Position numbers and translations under genes: made by a program. The notes beneath the pieces are model-generated. The model was not told the DNA's origin. It searched no databases and was given only the letters and a program-made list of their open reading frames with translations. A DNA stretch of 64,000 bases from UBA4733 sp036734945 (GTDB lineage Bacteria > Chloroflexota > UBA4733): positions 1-64,000 of the forward strand of contig DAIMXP010000014.1 of NCBI GenBank assembly GCA_036734945.1, given 5' to 3'. This document shows positions 1 to 8,819 of the stretch, one piece after another; the stretch's first letter is position 1; each line of letters opens with the position of its first letter.

Positions 1-120
1 CAGGTATCCTACACCCTCAACCAACCCACCGGCGCGAAAACTTGTGGCGCACTTTCTCGCCTGCTCCGGTCGACGGGGACAGTCGCGGAGTAGTATGATG
101 ACCATGATGAGGAATGACCG

Positions 121-534
121 ATGACCGAGCCGACCGTGACGCTCACCCTTCCAGAGGCAGTGTATGACGAGTTGCTGCAACGTGCACGCTACCATCAGCG
201 CAAACTTGAGGATGAGGCGACCTTGACCCTGATCGCGGCTGTCGGCGCCGATAGTGGATTGTCGGCTGATCTCGCCGCGGCGATCGACGCTCTGGCGACG
301 CTCGATGTACCCGGCTTGTGGCGTGTCAGCCTAAGTCAACCGACCGTTGAAGACACGGTCTTGCTCGATACCTTCCTCGATAAGCGACGTCGCCACGGGA
401 CAACGCCAGACGAGGATCTGCTGTTGGCCGAACTGGTCGACCGGCACGACCGGGTGATGGTCCTCCGGGCCGAGGCGGTCGCCCTCCTGAAACAGCGAGG
501 CGTCGACGTTGCGGAGCGAGTCACTCGCGCGTGA
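121..534 (+). CDS. Hypothetical protein paired with HNH nuclease
   Basis: 137-residue soluble protein of unknown function. The N-terminus (TVTLTLPEAVYDELLQRA) resembles the strand-helix opening of ribbon-helix-helix or antitoxin-like proteins, and the rest is mostly helical and charged. A weak ribosome site (GAGGA) lies about 8 bases before the ATG. Its stop overlaps the GTG start of the HNH gene, so the two are probably translated together. Whether it binds DNA, inhibits the nuclease or only sits beside it cannot be told from sequence. Bases 1-120 hold no gene, only the likely promoter. Confidence 0.75.
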   Translation: MTEPTVTLTLPEAVYDELLQRARYHQRKLEDEATLTLIAAVGADSGLSADLAAAIDALATLDVPGLWRVSLSQPTVEDTVLLDTFLDKRRRHGTTPDEDLLLAELVDRHDRVMVLRAEAVALLKQRGVDVAERVTRA

Positions 535-962
535 CCGCTGCCCGCGTCGGACGCCGGTTGCGAGATCAGGTGCTGGTCGATGCAGGCGGGCGGTGCGGTT
601 ACTGTCGATCGAGCGAGGAGATCACCGGTACGCCGCTGGAAATAGAGCACATGCTGCCGCAGGCGCTGGGCGGGCTGACGCGTCGTGCCAACCTCTGGGC
701 TGCCTGCCGTCAATGCAACGTCTATAAGAGCGACCAAGTCATGGCACCCGACCCGCTGACCGGATTGCCGGCAACACTCTTCAATCCGCGCCAGCAACTG
801 TGGGTTGAACACTTCGTCTGGGCAGAGGATGGAGCACGTATGACCGGTCAGACGCCGACCGGTCGTGCGACGGTGGCAGCACTGGCACTCAATCGGCCCC
901 TTCTGGTCCGGGCACGACAGCGGTGGATTGGCGTCGGCTGGCATCCTCCCGACGAGCCATGA
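531..962 (+). CDS. HNH endonuclease
   Basis: 143-residue HNH nuclease. A CxxC knuckle (CGYC, about residues 22-25) is followed by IEHMLPQALGG, which carries the metal-binding and catalytic His, then RANLW with the central Asn, and a second knuckle (CRQC) ending in NVYKSD. This is the compact McrA-like architecture of free-standing nucleases that cut DNA with a divalent metal. The GTG start overlaps the stop of the upstream gene. It may be a solitary defence or housekeeping nuclease; no methylase or mobile-element gene is adjacent. Confidence 0.88.
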   Translation: MTAARVGRRLRDQVLVDAGGRCGYCRSSEEITGTPLEIEHMLPQALGGLTRRANLWAACRQCNVYKSDQVMAPDPLTGLPATLFNPRQQLWVEHFVWAEDGARMTGQTPTGRATVAALALNRPLLVRARQRWIGVGWHPPDEP

Positions 963-1044
963 TTGCTGGGGAGGGCACGTTGCTTCCGCGCAAGGGCCAC
1001 GACGGCGCAGCCGCACGGTATGCTACGGCGCTTGGGAGGCGCCG

Positions 1045-2050
1045 ATGCCCATAATTCGTGTCCACAATCTGGTCAAGGAGTTCCGGCTGCCCAAGCGGCA
1101 GACCGGCGTGCTCGGCAGCGTGCGCACCCTGTTCACGCGCGAGGTCACCGTGACGCGGGCAGTAGACGGCGTCAGCTTTGTTATTGAGGAAGGCGAGCGC
1201 GTCGGCTACCTCGGACCGAACGGCGCCGGCAAGTCCACCACCATCAAGATGCTGACGGGCATCCTCGTGCCCACCTCCGGCGAAGTTGAGGTGGCGGGGC
1301 TGGTTCCCCTGGCGCGACCGCGAACACAACGCGCTCAACATCGGCGTCGTCTTCGGCCAGCGCAGCCAGCTCTGGTGGGACCCGCCGCTGGTCGAGTCCT
1401 TCAAGCTCGTCGCCAAGCTTTACCGAATGACGCCTGCTGCCTACCGTCGCAACCTGGAGCGCTTCGTCACCTTGCTGGACATGAGCGAGTTCCTGGAGCA
1501 GCCAGTGCGCACGCTCAGCCTGGGCCAGCGCATGCGCGGCGACCTGGCGGCGGCGATGCTCTACGAGCCGCGGCTGCTCTACCTTGATGAACCAACGGTG
1601 GGGCTGGACGTGCTGGCGAAGGAGCGCATCCGGGCGTTCATCGAAGAGATCAACGCTGAACAGCGGACGACCGTGCTACTCACGACGCACGATCTAGGCG
1701 ACGTCGAGCGACTCTGCCCCCGCCTGTTGATGATCGATCACGGTCGGGTCCTCTTTGATGGCACGGTGGAGCAACTCAAGGGGCGCTACGCTTCCCACCG
1801 CACCCTGGCGGTGCAGATGGCCTCCGCAGACGTAGTCATTGACTTGCCCGGCGTGGAGGAGATCCGCCGCGAAGACGCCAAAATCTGGCTGCGCTTCCAG
1901 CCGGAGCAGCTCAGCGCCCCACGCCTGATCGCCGACCTGGCTGCCCGCTACCCGGTCACCGACCTGTCGCTGGCGGAAGCCGATCTGGAGGGGATCATTC
2001 GCCAGATCTACCAGGAGCGGCAGGTGCGCGATGGCGTCGCGCTGGCGTAA
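1045..2050 (+). pseudogene. ABC-2 exporter ATPase with a single frameshift
   Basis: ATP-binding subunit of an ABC-2 exporter. The first 88 codons, from the ATG at 1045 (GGGAGG ribosome site), contain the Walker A motif GPNGAGKSTT. The remainder, from about 1310, is in another frame and continues the family sequence (IGVVFGQRSQLWWD), then the signature LSLGQRMRGDLA and Walker B LLYLDEP. The switch occurs at CCCC, 1306-1309: removing one C restores VPWRDRE, which is typical of this family. It overlaps the first permease gene by 20 bases. It may be a sequencing error, a real mutation or programmed frameshifting; as read, it cannot make one full ATPase. Confidence 0.85.
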
Positions 2051-2840
2051 CCTGCCGGCCTACCTCCAACTCATGAAGCTCTGGCCGCAGACCCTTGCCG
2101 CCTACCGCGTCAACGTCGTCTTCTACCTCATCGGCCTGCTGCTGCAGATCTTCCTCCTCAAAATGGTCTGGACCGCCGTCTACGCCGGCCACGCGATCGT
2201 CTCTGGTCTGCCGTTACCGACGCTGATTGCCTATCTCACTCTCATTAATGTCCAACTCTGGGCGCTGTACCCCCAAATGAGCTACCTGATGCAGCAGCGC
2301 ATCCGCGATGGACTGGTGGCGCTGGACATGGCCCGACCGGTCGGCTACTTGCAGCAGATGCTCTGTCACGAGTTCGGCAATGCGCTCGCCATCAGTCCGT
2401 TTGTCTTGCTGGCCCTCCCGTTCGCCTGGCTCGTCGGCGGGTTGACCTTGCCCGCCTCACCAGCCGCCGGCGCCCTGTACGTGGTGAGCGTCCTGCTGGG
2501 CTATTTCATCGGCCTGCTCATCGCCTTGCTGACCGGTCTCGTGGCCTTCTGGACGTTGGAGGCGAGCGGGATCGCCATGATTCAGACCTTCGTGTCGGCA
2601 TTCTTTGCCGGTGCGCTGGTACCGCTCTGGTTCTTCCCACCGACGCTGCTCGCAGTGGCGCACGCGCTGCCCTTCCAGTCGGAAGGGTTCGTGCCGGTGG
2701 CCATTTACCTTGGCCAGTTGCAGGGCAGCGCCGCGCTCCACGCCCTGGGTTTGCAGGTGTTCTGGGTCATCGCTCTCGCCGCTCTCGCTCGCCTCGTCTG
2801 GAGCCGCGCCCACCGTCGCGTCGTGGTGCAAGGAGGCTGA
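2031..2840 (+). CDS. ABC-2 family transporter permease
   Basis: 269-residue integral membrane protein with about six predicted transmembrane segments, for example VVFYLIGLLLQIFLLKMV, LYVVSVLLGYFIGLLIALL and a C-terminal VFWVIALAALARLVW. The N-terminal cytoplasmic AYRVNV and the overall pattern match the ABC-2 permease family (COG4587-like) that works with a second permease and one ATPase. It starts inside the end of the ATPase gene and ends two bases before the second permease, so the three form one operon. The exported substrate is unknown. Confidence 0.85.
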   Translation: MASRWRNLPAYLQLMKLWPQTLAAYRVNVVFYLIGLLLQIFLLKMVWTAVYAGHAIVSGLPLPTLIAYLTLINVQLWALYPQMSYLMQQRIRDGLVALDMARPVGYLQQMLCHEFGNALAISPFVLLALPFAWLVGGLTLPASPAAGALYVVSVLLGYFIGLLIALLTGLVAFWTLEASGIAMIQTFVSAFFAGALVPLWFFPPTLLAVAHALPFQSEGFVPVAIYLGQLQGSAALHALGLQVFWVIALAALARLVWSRAHRRVVVQGG

Positions 2841-2841
2841 G

Positions 2842-3642
2842 GTGCGGGCGCTCAACATCACCTTCGCAATGCTGGCGGCCGCCTTTCGTGGCCAGATGCA
2901 ATACCGCGTCAACTTCGTACTCCAGGTGATCTTCGGGTTGGGCTACCAGGGTACCGGCTTCATCTTCATCTGGGTCGTCCTGAGCCGCTTCCAGGCGTTG
3001 GCCGGTTGGTCGCTCGGCCAGATTGCCTTCCTCTACGGCCTGCGCCTGACTACGCACGGCCTGTTCGTGAGCCTCTTCGGGAGCCTCTCCGAGCTGGACG
3101 AGCAGATTCGCGAAGGGAAGTTCGATCGCTATCTGGTCCGGCCGCTGAACCCGCTGCTGCAGATCATGGCAACGGAAGTCCGGGTGAGCGCCGTCGGCGA
3201 CATCCTCGGCGGCGTGGCCCTCTTCCTGGCCGCCAATGCCCTGGTGCGCGTCGATTGGTCCCCGGCGGCGATTGCCTACTTCTTGCTGGCGATCGCCGGT
3301 GGTTGCCTGATCGAAGCGGCGCTCAAACTGGCCGTGGCAGCGTTCTCCTTCCGCACGCTCAACACCACATCGCTGGTCTACGTGATCGACAATGTCGTCA
3401 GCAACTTCGGCAACTATCCGCTCAGCATCTACGGCGTCGGCGTCCGCTGGCTGCTCACCTTCGGCATCCCCGTCGCCTTCATCGCCTATTTCCCTGCCGC
3501 CGTGCTCCTGGGCCGTACCCACGACCTGTTCGTGCCGGCCGTGATCGCCTACCTGGCCCCCGCCGCAGGCGTGGTCTGGTTCTTTCTTGCCTACCAGGTA
3601 TTCCGCCACGAACTCCGCGCCTACCAGAGCAGCGGGCACTGA
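2842..3642 (+). CDS. ABC-2 family transporter permease, second subunit
   Basis: 266-residue membrane protein, paralogous partner of the upstream permease (COG3694-like). The N-terminus reads AFRGQMQYRVNFVLQV before the first membrane helix; five or six helices follow, ending in AVIAYLAPAAGVVWFFLAY. I chose the GTG at 2842 because an AGGAGG ribosome site sits at 2831-2836 inside the end of the preceding gene. It very likely forms a heterodimeric channel with the upstream permease, energised by the ATPase encoded first in the operon, whose frame is interrupted. Confidence 0.84.
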   Translation: MRALNITFAMLAAAFRGQMQYRVNFVLQVIFGLGYQGTGFIFIWVVLSRFQALAGWSLGQIAFLYGLRLTTHGLFVSLFGSLSELDEQIREGKFDRYLVRPLNPLLQIMATEVRVSAVGDILGGVALFLAANALVRVDWSPAAIAYFLLAIAGGCLIEAALKLAVAAFSFRTLNTTSLVYVIDNVVSNFGNYPLSIYGVGVRWLLTFGIPVAFIAYFPAAVLLGRTHDLFVPAVIAYLAPAAGVVWFFLAYQVFRHELRAYQSSGH

Positions 3643-3721
3643 CGGTGGCCGAGCAGACCGATCTGCTGGCAAGGAAGTGGGTAAAATGAGGCAGTATGTA
3701 CCACATTCTTGGAGGTAGGCC

Positions 3722-4177
3722 GTGGCAACGAGGCCGATTCACGATGATCTGCTCCTGGCCTCATCCGCCATGGTGGTGAATGACCGATTGGAGCGGCTGC
3801 TTCAGCCAACACTTCATCGACTGGCGGAGATGGCCGTGCTGCCGCAAGGTTGGGATTCCTACGGTGCTGATCCCCCGTCCTCCGCTGCTATCGCCACTGC
3901 GCACGGCCTGGTACTGCGCGTCATCGAGCAGCTCGGCGCGCCGGCTGGCGACCGGGTGAAGCCCTTCGCTGTTGCGCCGTTCGAGGGTGGTGTTCAGGTC
4001 GAATGGCGAGAGGCGCATGCCGAGGTTGAGATTGACGTCGATGCTGATGGCGCATTGAGCTACCTCTACGTAGACAAGGACTTAGCAGAGAGACGCTTTG
4101 AGGAAGGTGAGCTCGATGGCTGGCGCGCAGCCATCGAGTTGATCGCCCAGGTGCTCGTCCCGCCGTCCTTGAGGTGA
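3722..4177 (+). CDS. Hypothetical protein, GWDSYGA family
   Basis: 151-residue protein with the motif LPQGWDSYGADPPS near residue 40, seen in a widespread uncharacterised family of small soluble proteins that often precedes a second small gene. The GTG start at 3722 follows GGAGGTAGG. No catalytic motif is visible. The C-terminal half is an alternating strand-helix pattern rich in acidic residues. The remnant that follows at 4181 looks like the usual downstream partner, so this gene may have lost its companion. Confidence 0.7.
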   Translation: MATRPIHDDLLLASSAMVVNDRLERLLQPTLHRLAEMAVLPQGWDSYGADPPSSAAIATAHGLVLRVIEQLGAPAGDRVKPFAVAPFEGGVQVEWREAHAEVEIDVDADGALSYLYVDKDLAERRFEEGELDGWRAAIELIAQVLVPPSLR

Positions 4178-4180
4178 GGC

Positions 4181-4301
4181 TTGGAGGAAATTGCAGACGA
4201 GGATGAACTCTATCGCCGGCTTCTTCCACTGCACATCAACGAGGATGGCCGGATCACCATATCAGGCGTCGCTGCCCGCCCATCGCGAAGGGGCCCCGCT
4301 G
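4181..4301 (+). pseudogene. Remnant of a small gene starting EEIADEDELYRR
   Basis: A TTG four bases after the stop of the preceding gene opens a frame reading EEIADEDELYRRLLPLH and then INEDGRITISG. This looks like the N-terminus of the small protein (acidic-DELYRR-HINPDG type) often found after GWDSYGA genes. The similarity fades after about 35 residues, and the frame then runs through the nucleotidyltransferase gene in the wrong phase. I read it as a 5' stump joined to unrelated sequence. The family match is from memory. Confidence 0.45.
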
Positions 4302-5438
4302 TTGTCACGCCCGAACGCGCTCTGTACATCCCTCATCGCGACCGCCGGCGAGGTGGTGGCGCAGCTGCCGGATCGCGACCTGCGCGCCGCGGTCCTCTTC
4401 GGCTCCGTCGCCTGGGGCGACGCCGACGAGGCCAGCGACCTCGATCTCATGCTGCTGCTGGACCAGCCGGCGGGCTATCGCGAGGTCACGCGGCTACGTG
4501 TTGCAGACCTGCTTGGACGACCGCTCCCGGACGGCCCTCGTTTCATCGATCTGGATCGCCGCTCGGCGCAGACCTTCGAGGAAGGCGAAGGGCGCTGGTT
4601 CCAGCGCATCGTCAACTCGATCATCCTGGCGGATACCGACGGCTGGTACGAAGGCATCCGCGTCCAAACGACGGACGAATACGCCACACCGGCCTGCCGC
4701 CGAGCGCGCTGGCAGGACTACGCCGAGCGGGCCAATACCGAGCGTGCTGCGCTCAGCCGAGCGCGCGAGATGGGGGACGGGCCGCTAGCGGCGCTGTACG
4801 GCCGCCTGGCCGTCGAGACGGCGGCGGCCGGCCTGGTCGACCTCCACGACGACCGCGTCTCGCTTACCCATTTCATCGAGAACGTCGAGCGAGCCTTGCG
4901 CGCCCGCGGCAAGGAGGCCCTGTTGCCGCTCGTGCTCCAGACGTTCGCTCTGGAGGCGGTGGCGGCCGAAGACGCTGAGCGCTCCCTGGCCGCCTATCGC
5001 CGCTTCGCCGGCGTGCTGGAGGCGTGGATGGCGGAACCGGACGTGGTCGGGCGGCTGTCGGCGGAAGACGCGGCCTGGGCGGCGTTCACTTACGGCGCGG
5101 AAACCTACGAGGAGATCGATTACAAGGTCGCTGGCTTCCGGAAGGCAGGCCGGTCGGCCGCCCTGCAGTTCTACCTGGACGGGCTACTGACCACGCTGAT
5201 CCGGATGAATCTTGGCAAGGTGCTGCGTTTGCGCGAACGGGGCAGCGCAGGCATCCCGGCCATGCCCGAGTTCCAGGGGCTGCTGCGGGTACACCCGGCA
5301 CTCTCCGACGCCTGGCTCGCCGCGCTGCGCCTGGATGGGTCAGCTCGCCGTCTAGAGGTCGCGGAGGCGCTTGCCGGCGAACTGCTCGATCTGGGGCAGC
5401 AGGTGGTCACGGGTGCGGACGGTATGGCTCCGACGTAG
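4302..5438 (+). CDS. Nucleotidyltransferase-domain protein
   Basis: 378-residue protein. Residues about 20-60 carry the nucleotidyltransferase signature FGSVAWGDADEASDLDLML: GS followed by a DxD that binds the catalytic metals. The rest is a long helical region, which fits the MNT/aminoglycoside-adenylyltransferase fold with a C-terminal helical domain. The nucleotide acceptor is unknown. A TTG at 4302 is the likely start; an upstream TTG at 4191 would add residues unlike the family. The 3' end overlaps the convergent kinase gene by 32 bases. Confidence 0.75.
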   Translation: MSRPNALCTSLIATAGEVVAQLPDRDLRAAVLFGSVAWGDADEASDLDLMLLLDQPAGYREVTRLRVADLLGRPLPDGPRFIDLDRRSAQTFEEGEGRWFQRIVNSIILADTDGWYEGIRVQTTDEYATPACRRARWQDYAERANTERAALSRAREMGDGPLAALYGRLAVETAAAGLVDLHDDRVSLTHFIENVERALRARGKEALLPLVLQTFALEAVAAEDAERSLAAYRRFAGVLEAWMAEPDVVGRLSAEDAAWAAFTYGAETYEEIDYKVAGFRKAGRSAALQFYLDGLLTTLIRMNLGKVLRLRERGSAGIPAMPEFQGLLRVHPALSDAWLAALRLDGSARRLEVAEALAGELLDLGQQVVTGADGMAPT

Positions 5439-6483
5439 CGTCCATTTGAGCGCCGTCGGCGTAGCGGCGTAGGGCGCGTATCAGTTCGGGCAGGCCCGTC
5501 GACAGCCAGGCGCGGAACCTGGGGTGGTCGACCGTCTCCGCGTCCCAGTCGAGATCTTCCAGCCGCCGCCAGGCCATACAGTGGTCGATTTGCGTCGCTT
5601 GGTCCGGCGGCAGCGGCCGCACCGAGCCGTAACCGGCGAAGAAGGCTGCCCGCTTCTCCTCCTGATCGGACCAGCCGGTCTTGGCGAGTGCCACCAGCCA
5701 GACGGCGATGTCGTAGGCGAAGTAGCCGAAGGCGCAGTCGCCGAAGTCGATGGCGCGTACCGTGCCGTGGTGGACGAGCAAGTTGCTGAGATGGAGGTCG
5801 GCGTGAATGAGGCCGAAGGTCGCCGGGGTCGGGGTGAGGGTGCGCGCCTCGTCGTGCAGCCGCTGGGCGGCGCCGACAGCGGTAGCGACAGCAGCGGTCG
5901 AGAGGCCCCCCTCGCCCAGGACCTCCGGCGACCAGTCACGCAGCGCATCGTCGGGGTTCATGCGCCGCCGTGTGAAGCCGGGCGGGGGCGCGAAGCGCTC
6001 GGCGTGCAGGTGGAGGCGAGCCATAAACTGCCCGACCTGGTGGATGGTGCGCAGGCCGGCGTGGTGGGAAAAGAAGCTGCCCTCCAGCCAGCGCAGCAGC
6101 ACGCAGTCGCGTGGGCCAGGCACGCCTTCAGTACGAACTGTGACGGCCAGCGCTCCGTCCGGTGTGGTGACCGGCTCGGGGACGCCAAGGTCGGTGTCGC
6201 GGCGCAAGGCCGCCAGCCAGAGCAACTCGGAGCGCGCTTCCGCCACGTTCGTCACATCGGGGCCGTGGACGCGCAGGACGTAGCGACCGCGCGGCGAGGC
6301 GACATCTACCCGGAAGGTGGTGCCCCAGGCGGCGTGGCGGAGCAGCGTGAAGCGAGCGTCACCGAGGCCGTACTCGTCCAGGGCACGGCGGGCGAGGCGC
6401 CGCAGCCGGCGCACCTTGCCGCGGTGGGCGAGGCGCTCGAACGGTAGCAGGTCAATACCAGGCGTGGGCGACGTTGTTGTCAA
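5407..6483 (-). CDS. APH-family phosphotransferase (homoserine/aminoglycoside kinase-like)
   Basis: 358-residue kinase-fold enzyme. GLIHADLHLSNLL contains the catalytic Asp and metal-binding Asn of the APH family, and AIDFGDCAFGYFAYDIA contains the second metal-binding Asp. The N-terminal lobe has YVLRVHGP with the likely ATP-contacting residues. The family phosphorylates small molecules (aminoglycosides, homoserine, choline) or proteins, as RdoA does; the substrate here is unknown. The TTG start at 6483 overlaps the stop of the S41 peptidase gene, so translation is coupled. A longer upstream reading has low-complexity sequence and is rejected. Confidence 0.85.
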   Translation of the reverse strand: MTTTSPTPGIDLLPFERLAHRGKVRRLRRLARRALDEYGLGDARFTLLRHAAWGTTFRVDVASPRGRYVLRVHGPDVTNVAEARSELLWLAALRRDTDLGVPEPVTTPDGALAVTVRTEGVPGPRDCVLLRWLEGSFFSHHAGLRTIHQVGQFMARLHLHAERFAPPPGFTRRRMNPDDALRDWSPEVLGEGGLSTAAVATAVGAAQRLHDEARTLTPTPATFGLIHADLHLSNLLVHHGTVRAIDFGDCAFGYFAYDIAVWLVALAKTGWSDQEEKRAAFFAGYGSVRPLPPDQATQIDHCMAWRRLEDLDWDAETVDHPRFRAWLSTGLPELIRALRRYADGAQMDATSEPYRPHP

Positions 6484-8669
6484 TCGGGAGACCTGCTCAG
6501 CAAAGCGAGCGCCGCCTCCAGGACCTCGTCGCGGCCCGCTCGCAGGCCCGCCAGCGTTGGGTACACCGCGACGTCCGGCTGGATGCCCACTCGTTGCAAC
6601 TGGCGGCCATCGGCGTGGCGCACGTCGTGACCGCTGAAGGAGACGCCGATGCCGCCGGGCAAGGCGACACGAGTGACGTCGCCGTTGGCCCCGTTGGTCG
6701 CGCTGCCGACAAAGGTAACCCTCGTGGCCGCTTCCAGGAACAGGCAGGTGTGCTCCGCCTGGCTGATCGCCTCCTTGTTGATCAGCACAACCACATGGCC
6801 GGTGTAGCGCCACTTGTCGGTGGGCGGCGTCCACTGGTCGAAGCCGTACCAGCCCTTTAGCTGCAGCCCGCTGACCTGCGGACGCCGAAAGCGCGCCGCC
6901 ACCACCGGTTGCTTCGTGAGCCGAGGCGCGACGTGCCAGGCTGTGCCCTGCGGATAGCCGCGCAGATCGAAGATCAGCGCCGGGGTGGCGCGGATCGCTT
7001 CGAAGGCCTCGTCCACCTGAGCGATAGTAAGGCGTGTGAGGTCGATGTAGCCGACGCCTTCGGGTGAAACGGTAAAGACCGGGAAGACGGGCGTGGAAGA
7101 CGCCAGCGGCGCCGGTCCCTTGCGCGCGATCCGGACGGCTTCCACTGCACCGGATGACCGACGGACGGTCAGCACGGCCTCACTTCCCTCCGCCCCGTGC
7201 AGCAACCGCTGATGCACCCGCCACTGCAGCGCCTGCGGCGTCGAAGCCGCCATGACGTGGGCGAGGCGCTGCCGGCGCGCCGCGATCTCCTCGCCGTCCA
7301 CCGCGAGCACGACGTCACCGATGGCTGGTGAGGCTTCCGTCGCGCCGTCAGCCCTGGCGGGCACATGCGTGATGACGCTCTCACCCGCAATCGCCCGCAC
7401 CAGCAGGGGCGGCCAGTGCGTACCGAGGTAGCGCTCCAGCAGCGGGCTTTGCAGGCGGCCGTGCGTGTCCTGCAAGCGAGTGACCGCCTCGGCCACGGCC
7501 AGATGGTAGGCGAGCGCGTCGTTCGCTGCGACGATCCGGGGAATGAACTCCCCCAGCACCGCATCCCAGGGTTGATCGAGCAGGTCGTGGTACGGATAGA
7601 AGTAATGGACGACGTTCCAGAGGCGGAACAGCCCGAGCAGCCGGTATTCCAGCGACGGCTCGGCCAGCTCTGCATAGTCACGCGCCTGTTGGCGGACTGC
7701 GACAGCAAGGGTAGAACGGCGTGTCGCAGCGTCTGGGCGCACGCTACGGCGCAGTGCGTCCAACGCTGCCACGACCGGAGCCGAGGCGAGGTAGGGGACG
7801 GCGGCGTCCGGTGGCGCCACGACGACATCGGGCACGACGCCGATCGTGCCGTTGGCGTGCAGCAATTCGCTGGTGCGCACGAGGGCGGCGAGGTGCCCGG
7901 GGAGCGCTATCCGCTGGGCCGACCCGGGCTCCGCGAGGTGGCCCACGGCGACGAGTGGGGCCGCGCCGGCTGCCTGCAAGGCGGCGGCGAGGGCCATGGA
8001 GGGGCTGCAGCCGGAGACGATGGTGGCGAGCGGTATACCGTGGCCTGACGCCGCCCGGCCGGCGATAACTGACCCCTCCCCGATGATCCACGCCGAGTAG
8101 TAGCCCCCGGAGGTCGTGGACCCGTCGGGGACGTAGCCGGAGTGCAGCCGTGCTCGCTCGCCCGGCAATGCGACGGGTTGCTCAAGGAAGGCGCCCAGCC
8201 GTTCCGTCAGGAGGGAACAGAACCCCGGCGAGGCCCCCCGCAGATCCAGCACCAGCGCGCTCGCCGCGGCGGCGGCTGCGCAGAGCTGGTCGAGCATAGG
8301 CGCTTGCCTTTGCCATTCGACCGCCTGAAAGTCGCGTGCTACCAGGACAGCGACGCTTTCCTCGATCCAGCGTAGGTGGGGATCCCCCTGCTCTACGGCA
8401 GACTTGTCCGGTCCTCCCGCCCACATCCCAGTGTCGTCCGCTGGGGATGGCGCTACGGTGCGAGTGAGTGGGTCGCCAAGGACAGCGAGGAGATCGTCGA
8501 GAGCCCGACGGTAGTCGGCTGCCGACGTGGCCTCCATGATCCGGGGGATGGCGGTGACGAGTGCAGCATCCCAATCGATCTCACGGTAGGCCAGGTAGGG
8601 GTGCAAAAAACCGACGGCGCCCCACAGCCGGCACGCCCCACTCAGCCGCTCGATGGCGACCGCGTCCAT
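6480..8669 (-). CDS. Tandem-domain S41 peptidase
   Basis: 729-residue protein with two copies of an S41 module. Each begins with a helical lead-in (GACRLWGAVGFLHPYLAY near residue 10; GLFRLWNVVHYFYPYHDL near residue 345). The second module has a PDZ-like section (GDVVLAVDGEEI), the core GVGYIDL and LIFDLRGYP, and the nucleophile region INKEAISQAEHT. The first module keeps LVLDLRGASPG but has SGCSPSMALAAAL where the nucleophile should be, and looks degenerate. No signal peptide is seen. ATG 8669 follows GGGGAGGG. It is translationally coupled to the kinase and faces the same way as the exporters. Confidence 0.83.
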   Translation of the reverse strand: MDAVAIERLSGACRLWGAVGFLHPYLAYREIDWDAALVTAIPRIMEATSAADYRRALDDLLAVLGDPLTRTVAPSPADDTGMWAGGPDKSAVEQGDPHLRWIEESVAVLVARDFQAVEWQRQAPMLDQLCAAAAAASALVLDLRGASPGFCSLLTERLGAFLEQPVALPGERARLHSGYVPDGSTTSGGYYSAWIIGEGSVIAGRAASGHGIPLATIVSGCSPSMALAAALQAAGAAPLVAVGHLAEPGSAQRIALPGHLAALVRTSELLHANGTIGVVPDVVVAPPDAAVPYLASAPVVAALDALRRSVRPDAATRRSTLAVAVRQQARDYAELAEPSLEYRLLGLFRLWNVVHYFYPYHDLLDQPWDAVLGEFIPRIVAANDALAYHLAVAEAVTRLQDTHGRLQSPLLERYLGTHWPPLLVRAIAGESVITHVPARADGATEASPAIGDVVLAVDGEEIAARRQRLAHVMAASTPQALQWRVHQRLLHGAEGSEAVLTVRRSSGAVEAVRIARKGPAPLASSTPVFPVFTVSPEGVGYIDLTRLTIAQVDEAFEAIRATPALIFDLRGYPQGTAWHVAPRLTKQPVVAARFRRPQVSGLQLKGWYGFDQWTPPTDKWRYTGHVVVLINKEAISQAEHTCLFLEAATRVTFVGSATNGANGDVTRVALPGGIGVSFSGHDVRHADGRQLQRVGIQPDVAVYPTLAGLRAGRDEVLEAALALLSRSPD

Positions 8670-8819
8670 GACGCCTGCCCTCCCCACGATTGGATCAATC
8701 GAAGCTGAAGACGCGAGTATACAGCTATGCCCCTGAGCAGAACGACCGTCACCCGGGGCCGGCTGTGACTGCCGAACTGCAGCCTGGGGTTCACCGTGGT
8801 GCGGTTACCAACGGTTGTC

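Noticed and set aside
336..1016. Long minus-strand frame opposite the HNH genes
   Set aside because: Arginine and serine rich shadow of two well supported genes; no ribosome site and no family.
5524..6447. 307-codon plus-strand frame opposite the kinase gene
   Set aside because: It is the reverse of the APH kinase, which has clear catalytic motifs; the frame is a GC-rich shadow.
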